From assembly GCF_000145255.1 (NCBI RefSeq), contig NC_014394.1, positions 1,860,001 to 1,924,000 on the forward strand: a DNA stretch of 64,000 nucleotides, in the 5' to 3' direction. Positions 38,073-48,323 of the stretch are shown here, one piece after another. A program made the position numbers and the translations under genes. This DNA comes from Gallionella capsiferriformans ES-2 (lineage in GTDB: Bacteria; Pseudomonadota; Gammaproteobacteria; Burkholderiales; Gallionellaceae). Under the pieces are notes generated by a model. The model had not been told where the DNA came from, did not search any database, and saw only the letters and a list, made by a program, of their open reading frames with translations. Each line of letters opens with the position of its first letter. Position 1 is the first letter of the stretch.

Positions 38073-40238
38073 ATGAAAACACACATCGATCTTCAAGTGA
38101 CCGGCATGCACTGCGCAAACTGCTCGTCACGTCTTGAAAAAGCATTGAACCTGCTGCCCGGGGTTAACGCTGCGGTGAGCATCGCGACCGAAAAGGCGCA
38201 TATCAGCTACGACCCCAAAACGCTCACCCCCGAAGGGCTGATCAAGGCGATCCAAGAGACCGGTTTCGATGCACACCCGATGCGCGATTTTGCGGCAGAA
38301 AAGCTGGCGAGACTAGCGGCCCTGCAATCCCAGCAGCGGCAATTTATCCTCGCCGCCCTGCTCACCGCCCCCATGCTGTTACAAATGCTGTTGATGTTCG
38401 CCGGCATACACCTGATGCTGCCTGATTGGCTGTCCTTTTTGCTGGCAACGCCCGTGCAATTCTGGATCGGCGGACGCTTTTATTCAGGCGCGTGGCGCAG
38501 CTTGCGCGGCGGCGCTGCGAACATGGATGTATTAGTCGTACTGGGCACCAGCGCTGCCTATTTCTTCAGCTGCGCGGTATGGCTGCTCAATCTCGATCAG
38601 CCGGTGTATTTTGAAGCGGGCGCAACGTTGATCACGCTCGTTTTGCTAGGCAAACTGCTCGAAGCCCACGCTAAGGGAAAAACATCAAGTGCGCTGGAAG
38701 CACTGATCAGCCTGCAGCCGAAAATCGCCCATGTCGAACGCGATGGCGTGATGCTGGAAATGGCAATTGATCAGATGCGCATAGAGGATGTCTTTCTGGT
38801 GCGCCCGGGCGAGAGCGTGCCGGTGGATGGCATCGTATTGTCGGGATCATCGGCCATTGATGAGGCGATGCTGACGGGCGAGAGCCTGCCGCAATCGAAA
38901 AGCAAGGGCGACACCGTGTATGCCGCCACGCTCAACGGGCTCGGCGTGTTGAAATGCCGCGCACAGGCAATCGGCTCGCATACGCGGCTCGCCGCTATCA
39001 TCCGTCTTGTCGAACAGGCTCAGGGTTCGAAAGCGGCAATCCAGCAACTGGCCGACAAGCTCTCCGCCGTGTTCGTGCCGACCGTCGTGTGCATCGCTCT
39101 GCTGACCTTTGTCGCATGGTGGGTAGCCGGCAGTACGCTGGGCACGGCACTGATCAATGCAGTGGCGGTGCTGGTCATCTCCTGCCCCTGCGCGCTGGGT
39201 CTTGCCACCCCCACGGCCCTGGTCGTCGCAACGGGACGCGCGGCCCAGACGGGTATTTTAGTCAAGGATGCCGAGGCGCTGGAACGCACGCATAAACTCT
39301 CCGTATTGCTGGTTGACAAGACAGGTACGCTAACCGAAGGGCATCCAGCCGTCACCGATCTGCTGCCGCACGGCGATTTGACCGGCGACGAACTTTTGAA
39401 AATTTCCGCAGCACTGGCCCAAGGCTCCACGCACCCGCTGTCACGCGCATTGACAGCGCATGCAAGCACGCTGCGCATCGATACCGAACAAGCCGGCAAT
39501 ATTCGCGAATTTCCAGGACAGGGGTTGTGTGCCGAAATCAACGGAATGTCGTACTTGCTAGGCTCCCCCGCCTTCGCCGCCGGACGTGCGGTCGCACTCG
39601 ATGATCAACGCATCACAGCGTTGCAACAGCAAGGAAAAACGGTGCTGGTCATCGCACAAGATTCAGCATTACTAGGCTACATCGCAGTGGCTGACCCGTT
39701 GCGTCCCACCAGCCGGTCAGCGGTCAGCAAACTCATTAAACTTGGCATCCGCGTGATCATGATCAGCGGCGACAATCCGGTCACATCACAACGCATCGCG
39801 GATCAGGCCGGCATCAGCGAGTTTCGCGCCAACGTGCGTCCGGAAGAAAAGGCTGCGCTGGTGGAATCATTCAAACAGGGCGGGAACACCGTCGGCATGG
39901 TAGGCGATGGCATCAACGATGCGCCGGCACTCGCCGCAGCCCACGTGAGCTTCGCCATGCGCGGCGGCAGCGACATCGCCATCGAGGCGGCCGACATTAC
40001 GCTGATGAAGAGCGACCTGATGAGTGTCGTTGACGCCATCTCCTTGTCACGCGCAGCCCTTGCAAAAATCCGCCAAAACCTGTTTTTCGCCTTTGGCTAT
40101 AACGTGCTGGGCATACCGCTCGCAGCGGCCGGCATGCTCAATCCGGTGATTGCGGGTGCGATGATGGCGCTGAGTTCACTATCGGTCGTGAGCAACGCAC
40201 TGCTGCTCAAGCGCTGGATGCCCGCCGTCGAAGATTAA
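38073..40238 (+). CDS. copA: Cu(I)-exporting P1B-type ATPase CopA
   Basis: An inner-membrane copper pump, 721 residues. One N-terminal metal-binding domain has GMHCANC (Cys14, Cys17). The actuator TGES is at about 268-271 and the transmembrane metal site CPC at 371-373. The phosphorylation site DKTGT starts at Asp415, followed by THPLSRAL (HP motif) and [10 protein letters not shown]. The last helices have YNVLGIP and [15 protein letters not shown], as in Cu(I) pumps. It is not in the copper locus at 45-50 kb and has none of that locus's palindromes before it. Confidence 0.94.
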   Translation: MKTHIDLQVTGMHCANCSSRLEKALNLLPGVNAAVSIATEKAHISYDPKTLTPEGLIKAIQETGFDAHPMRDFAAEKLARLAALQSQQRQFILAALLTAPMLLQMLLMFAGIHLMLPDWLSFLLATPVQFWIGGRFYSGAWRSLRGGAANMDVLVVLGTSAAYFFSCAVWLLNLDQPVYFEAGATLITLVLLGKLLEAHAKGKTSSALEALISLQPKIAHVERDGVMLEMAIDQMRIEDVFLVRPGESVPVDGIVLSGSSAIDEAMLTGESLPQSKSKGDTVYAATLNGLGVLKCRAQAIGSHTRLAAIIRLVEQAQGSKAAIQQLADKLSAVFVPTVVCIALLTFVAWWVAGSTLGTALINAVAVLVISCPCALGLATPTALVVATGRAAQTGILVKDAEALERTHKLSVLLVDKTGTLTEGHPAVTDLLPHGDLTGDELLKISAALAQGSTHPLSRALTAHASTLRIDTEQAGNIREFPGQGLCAEINGMSYLLGSPAFAAGRAVALDDQRITALQQQGKTVLVIAQDSALLGYIAVADPLRPTSRSAVSKLIKLGIRVIMISGDNPVTSQRIADQAGISEFRANVRPEEKAALVESFKQGGNTVGMVGDGINDAPALAAAHVSFAMRGGSDIAIEAADITLMKSDLMSVVDAISLSRAALAKIRQNLFFAFGYNVLGIPLAAAGMLNPVIAGAMMALSSLSVVSNALLLKRWMPAVED

Positions 40239-40274
40239 GCTGAACCTTTCCCATTGTCCGCACTGAGTTTAATC

Positions 40275-40940
40275 ATGAAAACCACCTGGCGCCCCCTTCT
40301 AATCGAAGAAACGCACAAACCCTATTTTGGACAGTTACAACAGTTCATTGCCGAACAGCGTGAAAAACACACCGTTTTCCCGCCTGAAGCCGATGTTTAC
40401 GCGGCACTGCACCTGACCCCGATTGAAGAGGTCCGTGTATTCATACTGGGTCAGGACCCCTATCACGATGACCATCAGGCGCATGGACTCTGCTTTTCGG
40501 TGCGCCCCGGCGTGAGCATTCCGCCCTCGTTGCTGAACATTTTCAAAGAATTAAAAGCGGATCTCGGCTGCCAGATACCCAATAATGGCTGCCTGATCCC
40601 ATGGGCCAGACAGGGCGTCTTACTCCTCAATGCCGTATTGACCGTCGAGGCGCATCACGCCAATTCGCACAAGGCGCGCGGCTGGGAGACCTTTACCGAT
40701 GCGGTGATTGCGGCCGTGAATGCCAAAACAGATCCCGTGGTATTTGTACTCTGGGGTGCCTATGCGCGGAAAAAAATCGGTCTGATTGATCAAAGTCGCC
40801 ATGTGGTGATCGAATCCCCCCACCCCTCACCGCTGTCCGCCTACCGGGGATTTTTCGGCAGCCGTCCGTTTTCTAAAATTAATGCTGCACTGACCGATGC
40901 CGGCCGACGCCCCATAGACTGGCAGATTACCGATCTGTGA
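40275..40940 (+). CDS. ung: uracil-DNA glycosylase, family 1
   Basis: Removes uracil from DNA. The 221-residue product has the water-activating loop GQDPYH (59-64, catalytic Asp61) and the Leu-loop stretch HPSPLSAYRGFFGSRPF with the catalytic His. The ATG at 40275 is preferred to a TTG 21 bases upstream. It lies downstream of copA and convergent with the CYTH-CHAD gene. Confidence 0.96.
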   Translation: MKTTWRPLLIEETHKPYFGQLQQFIAEQREKHTVFPPEADVYAALHLTPIEEVRVFILGQDPYHDDHQAHGLCFSVRPGVSIPPSLLNIFKELKADLGCQIPNNGCLIPWARQGVLLLNAVLTVEAHHANSHKARGWETFTDAVIAAVNAKTDPVVFVLWGAYARKKIGLIDQSRHVVIESPHPSPLSAYRGFFGSRPFSKINAALTDAGRRPIDWQITDL

Positions 40941-40953
40941 TGTGCGTGCAGGA

Positions 40954-42444
40954 TTACTTTTTCCAAAAAACGGGTTCCTGATTAAAAGCTTTAAGCTTCT
41001 TATTCAATAGCTTTAGATTTTTTGACGACTTTAAGCGAATTTCATGATCGATCAGTGCCACACTGTCTGCAGGCAGCGTATCTGCCAGACGAGCCAGCAA
41101 GCTGCGAGCAACCGATACATCGTTGATATCCCCCAGAAATTCCTGCACCTCGCTCAGTCCTGAAATATAAACCTCGGCCTTGGCCGCATTGAACAGACCT
41201 GCAAAACATTCCGCGCTGTAACGTAATTTTTTGGCATCGATGCGCAAATCGTGCAACGCCACCTCATCGAGCCTGTCTGATTGCTCGCTGGCCTTTTGAT
41301 AGCGTTTGTGTAACTGCTGCAGACAACGACGGGCAAACTCAGGCATGTCAGGGGCTGTCAGTTCAGCCTGCTGCCAATAGTTTCCGTTCATCCAGACCGC
41401 AAAACGAAGCAATAAACGCTGCATCGCACTCCCCTGAGCGCGCAGCGCAGCATTCGAGGCCGCGCGTTGCGTCTCACACGCCGTCAGCAGCGCTTCAAAA
41501 CCCGGTGGAGCGAATGAAAGTGCATGCAAATTGCCGATAAACACATCCCAATCGCGCACCCGGCCCAGCACACCGCTCATTGCTGAAAGCGCTTCGCGCA
41601 AACAGGTAAGTTCCTCATCAGCGCAAATCTTGTCAACCATGCGCAGCACGATACGCAAGCGCCGAAATGCCACGCGCAGCTGATGCAAATATTCGGCGTC
41701 GTCAGCACAGCTCAGAGCGCCGCGTAAATTGCCTTGCCAATGCTGCAAACATGCCCAAACCAGCGTTTGCAACGCAGACGTCAAGTGATTCGCCCCCGTA
41801 ATATCGGGCAGTTCACTTTTAACAGGCTGAGCGACAAAGCCTGCCATGAGCCTGAATCCCAATTCAGCCTTACTGACGGTTTCCAGCTCAAACGGCACGA
41901 TATCCAGAATAGCCTGCGCCAGCGAAAACAAATGCTGGGAGTCACCCGACTTCAATTCCAGCTCCAGTTCGCAGATCGGCGTACTGAGATTCTGCGTTCT
42001 GACTTCACCTTTATCCATACACACTTCGATGATGGTGCCATGCCAGTCAAGCAGCCGACTGGCGCGGTAAAAATCCGTGGTAAAAACAGGCTGCAGATGT
42101 TCGCGCCATGCCAGCGGCAGGTGCTCGTCCCAGACCACCGCATCTAACCCGGTAAAATCAAGACGGGCCGATGGGACAGGGGTTTCCCATTCAAAACGCT
42201 GATGCAAGCCCGCTCTGACCTGTCCGCCTCCCTTCAGGGTCTGTATCCAACGCCCCCCGACGCGCCGTATTCGCAACGCCATACGGCTCTTGTTGAGGTC
42301 GAGGGCTGGCGTGTCGTAATAAACGTTGTGCAGACGCCGTGTTTCGGGCACCGTTACCTGATGCGACTTAAACAGGGAATGACGACGCAATCTTGCCAGA
42401 TCATCGGGCAAAATGCGCAATTTGAGCTCGGTTTCGACAGACAT
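40954..42444 (-). CDS. CYTH and CHAD domain protein (inorganic triphosphatase-like)
   Basis: A 496-residue two-domain protein. The N-terminal CYTH triphosphate tunnel domain (about 1-205) opens with the ExExK motif (ETELKLR). The C-terminal CHAD domain (about 225-490) has its conserved histidines in YLHQLRVAFRRLR and LHDLRIDAKKLRYSAE. E. coli YgiF, of the same architecture, hydrolyses tripolyphosphate; CHAD domains bind polyphosphate. It is convergent with ung. Confidence 0.92.
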   Translation of the reverse strand: MSVETELKLRILPDDLARLRRHSLFKSHQVTVPETRRLHNVYYDTPALDLNKSRMALRIRRVGGRWIQTLKGGGQVRAGLHQRFEWETPVPSARLDFTGLDAVVWDEHLPLAWREHLQPVFTTDFYRASRLLDWHGTIIEVCMDKGEVRTQNLSTPICELELELKSGDSQHLFSLAQAILDIVPFELETVSKAELGFRLMAGFVAQPVKSELPDITGANHLTSALQTLVWACLQHWQGNLRGALSCADDAEYLHQLRVAFRRLRIVLRMVDKICADEELTCLREALSAMSGVLGRVRDWDVFIGNLHALSFAPPGFEALLTACETQRAASNAALRAQGSAMQRLLLRFAVWMNGNYWQQAELTAPDMPEFARRCLQQLHKRYQKASEQSDRLDEVALHDLRIDAKKLRYSAECFAGLFNAAKAEVYISGLSEVQEFLGDINDVSVARSLLARLADTLPADSVALIDHEIRLKSSKNLKLLNKKLKAFNQEPVFWKK

Positions 42445-42540
42445 AGATACCTCAAGCGTAGCAAGAATGGTTTACTATAACAGGCCGTCCGATCCGGTGC
42501 AGCAAATCATGTTTATAATCATTGCACTGATAATAAACTG

Positions 42541-43047
42541 ATGCCCATGAAACAAATCACCGGTTTCCCTCCCATCGAAAATCCGGATGCACGCCTGCTG
42601 ATTCTGGGCAGCATGCCGGGCGTCGAATCGCTCAGAAAAAATCAGTACTATGCTCATCCGCGCAACGCCTTCTGGCCTATCATGGGCGAGCTGTTCGGTG
42701 CTGCCCCCGCCCTACCCTATCAGGCACGAACTGAAATACTCAAATCATCAGGCATCGCAGTCTGGGACGTACTCGCTTCATGCCATCGTCCCGGCAGTCT
42801 GGACGCTGACATCAGCGCCACCCGTGCGAATGATTTCGCATCCTTTTTCCAGTTTCACCCGCATATTGAACAGCTGTGCTTCAACGGCGCAACGGCTGAA
42901 AAGCTTTTTCTCAGACAGGTAATGCTAAAGCCCTGTGGCATGCGCCTCGTACGCTTACCCTCCAGCAGCCCGGCACACGCCGCAATGTCCTATCCGGACA
43001 AAGTCGCACAATGGCGCGATCGCATTCAAATCAAACGGCCGGGATAA
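42541..43047 (+). CDS. DNA-deoxyinosine (hypoxanthine) glycosylase, UDG family 6
   Basis: A 168-residue uracil-DNA-glycosylase-fold protein of the family 6 type, which removes hypoxanthine (deaminated adenine) from DNA. It has LILGSMPGVESLRKNQYYAHPRNAFWPI (residues about 20-47), including the conserved Asn. GIAVWDVLASCHRPGSLD and PSSSPAHAAMSY follow at the Leu-loop position. An ATG two codons downstream is an alternative start. Confidence 0.88.
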   Translation: MPMKQITGFPPIENPDARLLILGSMPGVESLRKNQYYAHPRNAFWPIMGELFGAAPALPYQARTEILKSSGIAVWDVLASCHRPGSLDADISATRANDFASFFQFHPHIEQLCFNGATAEKLFLRQVMLKPCGMRLVRLPSSSPAHAAMSYPDKVAQWRDRIQIKRPG

Positions 43048-43108
43048 GTCGCGTTTTACTGAAAACAACCCGGCTTAAAAATTAACTGGCTTTTATTTAG
43101 CGCATGCG

Positions 43109-43428
43109 TATAATGCGCACCTTGCCGCAGCCTATGCGGCATTAGCTCATCGTTTCCGACCTACCTCTCGTGCACTGAAATCAGCGCACCTGTCTAAAGA
43201 ACTCTACAAGAATTCGTTTTTTAACGGATTTTCAGGGTTTCCCGGTTAGCAACGATGTTTTTTGCGCCGGTTAACTCTCTACCCCTATTCGGGTAGCTCT
43301 CGCCTGCGTTTACCATAGGGAACGACTAACGTTCACCATGCCGTTTTTGATTCGGCGTCCGACTTCTATACGGATGCGATTCATCAGCGCATTGCGACGC
43401 GGATTCCCTTTGATTAAAAGGAATTAAC
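43109..43428 (+). promoter_or_regulatory. long structured 5' leader of rhlE with -10 box
   Basis: A perfect TATAAT at 43109-43114 is followed by about 310 bases without a gene before the rhlE ATG. At least two clear hairpins are seen: GCCGCA/TGCGGC at 43124-43140 and CTACCC/GGGTAG at 43279-43296. CCGGTTA also occurs twice (near 43242 and 43268). Long leaders are typical of cold-inducible helicase and cold-shock mRNAs. The -35 region is poor. No Rfam family was assigned. Confidence 0.55.
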
Positions 43429-45069
43429 ATGACATTTGAAGAACTGAATTTAAACCCATCCATCCTGAAGGCTATCGCCGAAACAGGTTACACAGAACCG
43501 ACACCAATTCAGGAACAAGCGATCCCTGAAATCATCGCCGGTCACGACCTGATGGCTTCTGCTCAAACTGGTAGCGGCAAGACCGCAGCCTTTATCCTGC
43601 CAGCACTGAACCGTTTGGCAACACCCTCCGCTATGCCCGGCAAAGGCCCGCGCGTATTGGTTTTGACACCGACTCGCGAACTGGCACAACAGGTGTGCGA
43701 TGCCGCAACTAAGTACGGCAAAAACATGCGCTTCAAGATCATCAGCATTCTGGGCGGCATGCCATACCCTGTGCAAAACCGTTTGCTCTCCAGCCACGTG
43801 GATATTCTGGTGGCAACACCAGGCCGTCTGATCGACCATCTGGAACGCGGCCGTATCGATTTCTCGCGTCTGGAAATGCTGATTCTGGATGAAGCCGATC
43901 GCATGCTGGACATGGGTTTCGTGGACGACGTAGAACGCATCGCTGCAGCGACACCGGCAACCCGTCAGACTTTGCTGTTCTCGGCAACGCTGGAAGGTGT
44001 TGTTGGCAATCTGGCATCGCGTCTGCTCAAGACACCTAAGCGCATCAATGTATCCGCCGCTAAAGACAAGCACGAAAACATCGAACAGCGCATGATGTTC
44101 GCTGATGACGTTGCCCACAAGAACAAGATGCTGAGCCACCTGCTGACCGATACCGAAGTCAATCAGGCATTGGTATTTACCGCCACCAAGCGCGATGCGG
44201 ACGGCCTGGCCGACCAACTCTCAGCCCAAGGCCATTCAGTTGCCGCTTTGCACGGCGACATGAGCCAGCGCGAACGTAACCGCACCCTCTTGAACATGCG
44301 TAACGGTAACGTGCGTATTCTGGTTGCAACTGACGTCGCTGCTCGCGGTCTGGATGTACGCGGTATCTCACACGTGATCAACTTTGACTTGCCTAAGTTT
44401 GCTGAAGACTACGTACACCGTATCGGTCGTACCGGTCGTGGCGGTTCATCCGGTATCGCGATTTCCTTCGCCTCTAACCGCGATGCACAACTGCTGAAGC
44501 GTATCGAGCGTTACACAGAACAAAGCATCAAGATGCACACCATCGAAGGTCTGGAGCCTAAGTACAAGCTGCGCACTGGCGGCCCTTCTTCTGATCGTCC
44601 TCGCGGCAACGGCGGCCCACGCAGTGGCGGCTTTGGCGGCGGCAATGGCGGCGGCTTTGGCGGCGGCAATGGCGGCGGTTTCGGCGGCGGCAACGGTGGT
44701 GGCGGCTACAACGGTAACCGTGGCAATGGTAGCGGCTTCGGCGGCGGTAATCGCAGCTCAGCATTCGCTGGTAACGGCAACAACGGTGGCGCAGGCTTCC
44801 ATCACAGCGCACCGGATAGCCGTCACAGCCATCCTGCTCGCAACGAAGGCTTTGGCGGCCAGGCGCGTCCGGCTTTCGGCGGCCAGGCTCAACAGCCACG
44901 CAGCCAGGAGCGTAGCTTCGGCAATGCACCTCGCGCTAACACTGGCGCACCGCGTGGCGATCGTCCGGCATTCGGCGGCAATGGCGCTCCGCGTCGCGAC
45001 GGCGGTGATCGTCCAAGTTTCGGCGGCAACAACCGTCCTAGCTTCGGCAATCGCGGCGGCAACAAGTAA
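43429..45069 (+). CDS. rhlE: DEAD-box ATP-dependent RNA helicase, RhlE type
   Basis: An RNA helicase of ribosome assembly and RNA turnover. The 546-residue product has the Q motif (PTPIQEQAI), Walker A AQTGSGKT (45-52), PTRELAQQV, DEAD (154-157), SAT, and the C-terminal motifs ARGLDVRGISHVINFD and HRIGRTGR. The last 160 residues are a Gly/Asn/Arg-rich tail with GGGFGGGN repeats and RGG-like steps, probably disordered and RNA-binding. Codon use is notably uniform, as in highly expressed genes. An AAAGGAATT box precedes the ATG. Confidence 0.95.
   Translation: MTFEELNLNPSILKAIAETGYTEPTPIQEQAIPEIIAGHDLMASAQTGSGKTAAFILPALNRLATPSAMPGKGPRVLVLTPTRELAQQVCDAATKYGKNMRFKIISILGGMPYPVQNRLLSSHVDILVATPGRLIDHLERGRIDFSRLEMLILDEADRMLDMGFVDDVERIAAATPATRQTLLFSATLEGVVGNLASRLLKTPKRINVSAAKDKHENIEQRMMFADDVAHKNKMLSHLLTDTEVNQALVFTATKRDADGLADQLSAQGHSVAALHGDMSQRERNRTLLNMRNGNVRILVATDVAARGLDVRGISHVINFDLPKFAEDYVHRIGRTGRGGSSGIAISFASNRDAQLLKRIERYTEQSIKMHTIEGLEPKYKLRTGGPSSDRPRGNGGPRSGGFGGGNGGGFGGGNGGGFGGGNGGGGYNGNRGNGSGFGGGNRSSAFAGNGNNGGAGFHHSAPDSRHSHPARNEGFGGQARPAFGGQAQQPRSQERSFGNAPRANTGAPRGDRPAFGGNGAPRRDGGDRPSFGGNNRPSFGNRGGNK
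44626..44697 (+). repeat. in-frame tandem repeat of 24 bp in rhlE
   Basis: Three copies of a 24-base unit (GGC GGC TTT GGC GGC GGC AAT GGC, with synonymous changes in the last) encode GGFGGGNG. Copy number may vary between strains. Confidence 0.75.
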
Positions 45070-45081
45070 TCCTGCTATTTA

Positions 45082-45124
45082 AGGCATAAAAAAAGCACGC
45101 TTTATGCGTGCTTTTTTTATGCCT
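45082..45124. terminator. bidirectional rho-independent terminator, rhlE/tonB
   Basis: A 43-base perfect palindrome: 19-bp arms (AGGCATAAAAAAAGCACGC and its complement) around TTTAT. It has A and T runs on both sides, so it can end both rhlE (+) and tonB (-). Confidence 0.92.
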
Positions 45125-45159
45125 GCCTGAAAAGCCTACATGGATGCATCGAAGACGAC

Positions 45160-45834
45160 CTACTCGCCCTCCAGCGCAAAAACAACCGGCACGCTAAACC
45201 ACTGCGTGACGGCTTGCCCGCCATGACGGGCCGGCACAAATCGCCAGCTTCTGACGGCATTCATCGCCGCATGATCCAAAATATCGTGACCGCTACTGCG
45301 CAGAACACTGACCTCCCCGCAAGCACCCTCACTCAGCACTTCAACACGCAGCAACACCCGCCCCTGCCACCCCATGCGTTGCGCCACGGCAGGATAATTC
45401 GGCCGCGGATTTTTCAGATAGTTTGCCCTGTAATCAGGCTCCGTATCGATGACAGGAGCAGCAACGATCTGCGCCACAGGCGCACTATTGGTGATCACCG
45501 GCGTCGCGACCGAGGCTACGACCGGCTCGGCTACTTCGGGCTCCGACTTTTTAATCAGCGGCGCGCGGACAGGTTCAGCCTTGGGTGACTCAAGCTTAGG
45601 AGATTCAGGGCTAGGAGGTTCCTTTCGGGCAGGCAATGACGGCATGACGGGGTGCGGTTGAGCCAGTAGCTGAGCCTGCACAGACACCGACATCACACTC
45701 ACCACAACCTTGGGGGGCACAGGCTGCATCAGCCAGATACCTATAACGCCAGCATGAATCACCACAACCAGCGCGACGATGCTAATACGCTCAGCGTAGC
45801 GAATCTCGGGCAAGGCAGTGATGAATGGAGACAT
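45160..45834 (-). CDS. tonB: energy transducer TonB
   Basis: TonB passes proton-motive energy from ExbB/ExbD to outer-membrane receptors. The 224-residue product has one N-terminal TM (about 17-37), a Pro/Glu/Lys-rich linker (60-110), and a C-terminal TonB domain with NPRPNYPAVAQRMGWQGRVLLRVEV and MNAVRSWRFVPA. It is the last gene of the minus-strand copper locus, about 150 bases after the receptor. Confidence 0.93.
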   Translation of the reverse strand: MSPFITALPEIRYAERISIVALVVVIHAGVIGIWLMQPVPPKVVVSVMSVSVQAQLLAQPHPVMPSLPARKEPPSPESPKLESPKAEPVRAPLIKKSEPEVAEPVVASVATPVITNSAPVAQIVAAPVIDTEPDYRANYLKNPRPNYPAVAQRMGWQGRVLLRVEVLSEGACGEVSVLRSSGHDILDHAAMNAVRSWRFVPARHGGQAVTQWFSVPVVFALEGE

Positions 45835-45936
45835 GCGAAATTACTCTTGAAATGAACTGCCGATTTTACCGCCTGTTTACCCGTCGCGCTTTATTTTATA
45901 CGGATTGGGCAGAGCACATTGACAACATTACCCGCG

Positions 45937-45974
45937 GTCAATAAAAAACCGCCCGAAGGCGGCTTTTTATTGAC
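45937..45974 (-). terminator. terminator of the copper receptor gene
   Basis: Read on the minus strand, CCGCC-TTCG-GGCGG is followed by six T, and the AT-rich flanks GTCAATAAAAA / TTTTTATTGAC extend the stem. It lies 12 bases after the receptor stop and could slow read-through into tonB. Confidence 0.88.
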
Positions 45975-45986
45975 GGAAGAGCAACC

Positions 45987-48185
45987 TTAAAATTTCACCG
46001 TCACACCGGCGTTGATCGAACGCCCCATGCCGGGAACAGCGGTACCATATAAAACGCCCGTCCCCATCGTAGCTCCCTGCCCGACATACGCGCCGCCCAA
46101 TGGATTGGCGTAAAACTTGTTGAACAGATTTTCAACACCGATATCGAAGCGCATTTGCTTCCATTCATAACTGCTATACAGATTCAGCAAACCATAGCCG
46201 CCGGTCGCCAACTCTTTACGCACGGCCTCCACGTTCGTCTTGGCACTAACCAACTTGACTTCCATCGTATTGGTCCAGTCACCTGTGCGTTGTTCGAGCG
46301 CCAGCTTTGCATTCAACGGCATAATATTGTAAAGATTGCCACCGCTAGTCAGGTTCTTACCATTCACATAGCTCAACACACCCTTTGCAGTGATCCCGCC
46401 AAAATATCCGCCCTTAGCAAGCGACACTTTTCCAGACACATCCGCACCATACAGACGCGCGGTCTGGTTCGCCAAAGTTAAATTAAGAAAACCATCAGCA
46501 GTTCGTGCAGGACAAACAACACCTATAACAGTACAGGTGACCGCATCAATGTAATTTTGTACATGCGTATAGTAAGGCGAGACTTTAAAACCCCACGCGT
46601 CGCCGTCATGCCAGTCCCCCGATGCGCTCAAAGTGTGCGCCACTTCGGGCTTCAAATTAAGATTACCGACATAGCCATTGCCATCACCCACCCAGTTGTT
46701 CATGTTCATCACCATGGTATTGGTGTTTGACCAGGCAAACTTCTCATACAAATTAGGTGAACGCGACTTCATCGCGTAGCCCGCCTCGAACGTTTTGCTT
46801 GCATCGGGGGTATACCGTGCGAGCGCGATCAAATCAATGTTGTTGTCGGTGCTCTGACGGTTCGCCGCATTAAAAATCGCTGCTGCCGCGTTATATGCAG
46901 CACCATAGCCCTGCACCGTGCCTGTATTCATTTTCACTGATTCAGCGCGCAACCCAAACTGCGATAACCATTGTTGATTCCAACGTGCTTCCCATTCGCC
47001 AAAAATACTGGCGCGATCTCGTTGCCCGTTGTTGATATTCTTAAAAATATTGGGGGACATCATTGCCGAGTTTGCAACCGGGTTCCACCAGTCGTTCAAC
47101 CTGTACTGCTGATATTCCGCGCCCACGCGCAGAATATCGCGCTCGGAAAGGATCACGTCACCTTTGACCGAAAACCCGGTATTTTTACCATCGGTGTCCA
47201 TCGGCATACCAGCCACATTCTGAAGCACACCGTACCAATACAATTTGTCATCGCCAAATTGCATCTTATGGCGGGTATGTTCGTTATAAGCACGCGCCTG
47301 CAATTTCCCCCAATCATATTGACCTGTGTAGTTCAAATTGATCTGTTGACTGTCATTTCCCGTCATATCCATACGCTGATTGGAAAATCCCTGATAGGGG
47401 ATGTTTTGTATGCCTAGCTTCAGTTCAAACAGGTGATTATCACGTCGCAAGCCAAATGCCAGCGCATGATTTTCCGACTTGTAAGCTGATGATCCGACCA
47501 CATCACCAGCCAGCCAGCCTCTGCCCACTGCCGCCAAACCAGCAGGTTTAAATGTGCTTGCAGCGGTATAATTTCCCGCCGTCACAGTCGATCCGGTATA
47601 GCGCATGGAGAGATTTTCACCGGCAATCGTCGCCGAGAGATTGCCGCCTTGAGCCCCATTGTTGCTACGATAAAAAGCACCTGCCTGCCCTTTGAGCAAA
47701 GTGCCCTCCCCCGCAAGAGCAAACTCGGGAGCCAAGGAGTCCACTTGTATGGTGCCGCCTATACTATCCCCGCCGATACTGACCGGCGTAATGCCTGCAA
47801 ATACCTTTACGCTGCCGACATTGGCAGGATCGATATATGACAAAGGAGGATTCATATGATTGGCACAGGCAGAAATCAAATCCATGCCGTCGACTTTAAC
47901 GCGCACACGATCATCGGCCATGCCGTGAATAACGGGCAGACTGGATACGCCGCCAGCACCGTACAAGCTGACACCCGGTTGGCCGTCGAGTAATCTTGCG
48001 GCATCGCTCGTCCCGGTGCGCAGGCGCAGCAATTCTTTTTTATCCAGCCCGGTGCTTGAGGATGCCGGTAGCGTCAGCAACTTTTCAGCAGTGACGACGA
48101 CGTCAGGCAGCTCCGCGGATTCTGCGGCAAAGGCAGACGGGGCGAATGCCAGTGCGACACAAAGGGTGATTCGTTTCAATTGCAT
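45987..48185 (-). CDS. TonB-dependent copper receptor (OprC-like)
   Basis: An outer-membrane beta-barrel importer, 732 residues, with a signal peptide (about 1-20), a plug domain (about 25-150, PDVVVTAEKLL, GMADDRVRVKVDGMDLI) and a barrel ending in the outer-membrane signature TVKF. It has Cys107-xxx-Met111 (CANHM) in the plug and His306-x-Met308 (RHKMQ) in the barrel, the Cu-binding arrangement described for Pseudomonas OprC. Neighbouring tonB, exbBD and a copper storage protein agree. A good CAGGAAAAG box precedes the ATG. Confidence 0.9.
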   Translation of the reverse strand: MQLKRITLCVALAFAPSAFAAESAELPDVVVTAEKLLTLPASSSTGLDKKELLRLRTGTSDAARLLDGQPGVSLYGAGGVSSLPVIHGMADDRVRVKVDGMDLISACANHMNPPLSYIDPANVGSVKVFAGITPVSIGGDSIGGTIQVDSLAPEFALAGEGTLLKGQAGAFYRSNNGAQGGNLSATIAGENLSMRYTGSTVTAGNYTAASTFKPAGLAAVGRGWLAGDVVGSSAYKSENHALAFGLRRDNHLFELKLGIQNIPYQGFSNQRMDMTGNDSQQINLNYTGQYDWGKLQARAYNEHTRHKMQFGDDKLYWYGVLQNVAGMPMDTDGKNTGFSVKGDVILSERDILRVGAEYQQYRLNDWWNPVANSAMMSPNIFKNINNGQRDRASIFGEWEARWNQQWLSQFGLRAESVKMNTGTVQGYGAAYNAAAAIFNAANRQSTDNNIDLIALARYTPDASKTFEAGYAMKSRSPNLYEKFAWSNTNTMVMNMNNWVGDGNGYVGNLNLKPEVAHTLSASGDWHDGDAWGFKVSPYYTHVQNYIDAVTCTVIGVVCPARTADGFLNLTLANQTARLYGADVSGKVSLAKGGYFGGITAKGVLSYVNGKNLTSGGNLYNIMPLNAKLALEQRTGDWTNTMEVKLVSAKTNVEAVRKELATGGYGLLNLYSSYEWKQMRFDIGVENLFNKFYANPLGGAYVGQGATMGTGVLYGTAVPGMGRSINAGVTVKF

Positions 48186-48245
48186 ATCTTTTCCTGGTGA
48201 AAGTTAATGTATACGCAATTTTACTAAATTACTTTTCGTCTCCTC

Positions 48246-48285
48246 TGCGGCATTTTGTCGCACCACCCTGCGGCATTTTGTCGCA
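48246..48285. promoter_or_regulatory. tandem operator before the copper receptor: two TGCGGCATTTTGTCGCA sites
   Basis: Two identical 17-bp near-palindromes at 48246-48262 and 48269-48285, with starts 23 bp apart, lie 61-100 bases upstream of the receptor ATG. Consensus is TGCGRCA-N3-TGYCGCA. A third, nearly identical copy precedes exbB. Such spacing suggests two dimers bound on the DNA. The regulator is unknown. Confidence 0.7.
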
Positions 48286-48323
48286 CCCCCTTACAATCGA
48301 GCACTTTTACTCGGACGGCGGGC

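Noticed and set aside
38073-40238. copA as a member of the palindrome-controlled copper regulon
   Set aside because: No copy of the 17-bp site was found before copA; it lies 5 kb away on the other strand.
44626-44697. CRISPR-like or mobile repeat
   Set aside because: The 24-bp units are in frame, contiguous and encode a Gly-rich tail; there are no spacers.
44624-45082. 152-aa Ala-rich ORF overlapping the end of rhlE
   Set aside because: It is an out-of-frame reading of the GC-rich Gly repeat region; rhlE is certain in the other frame.
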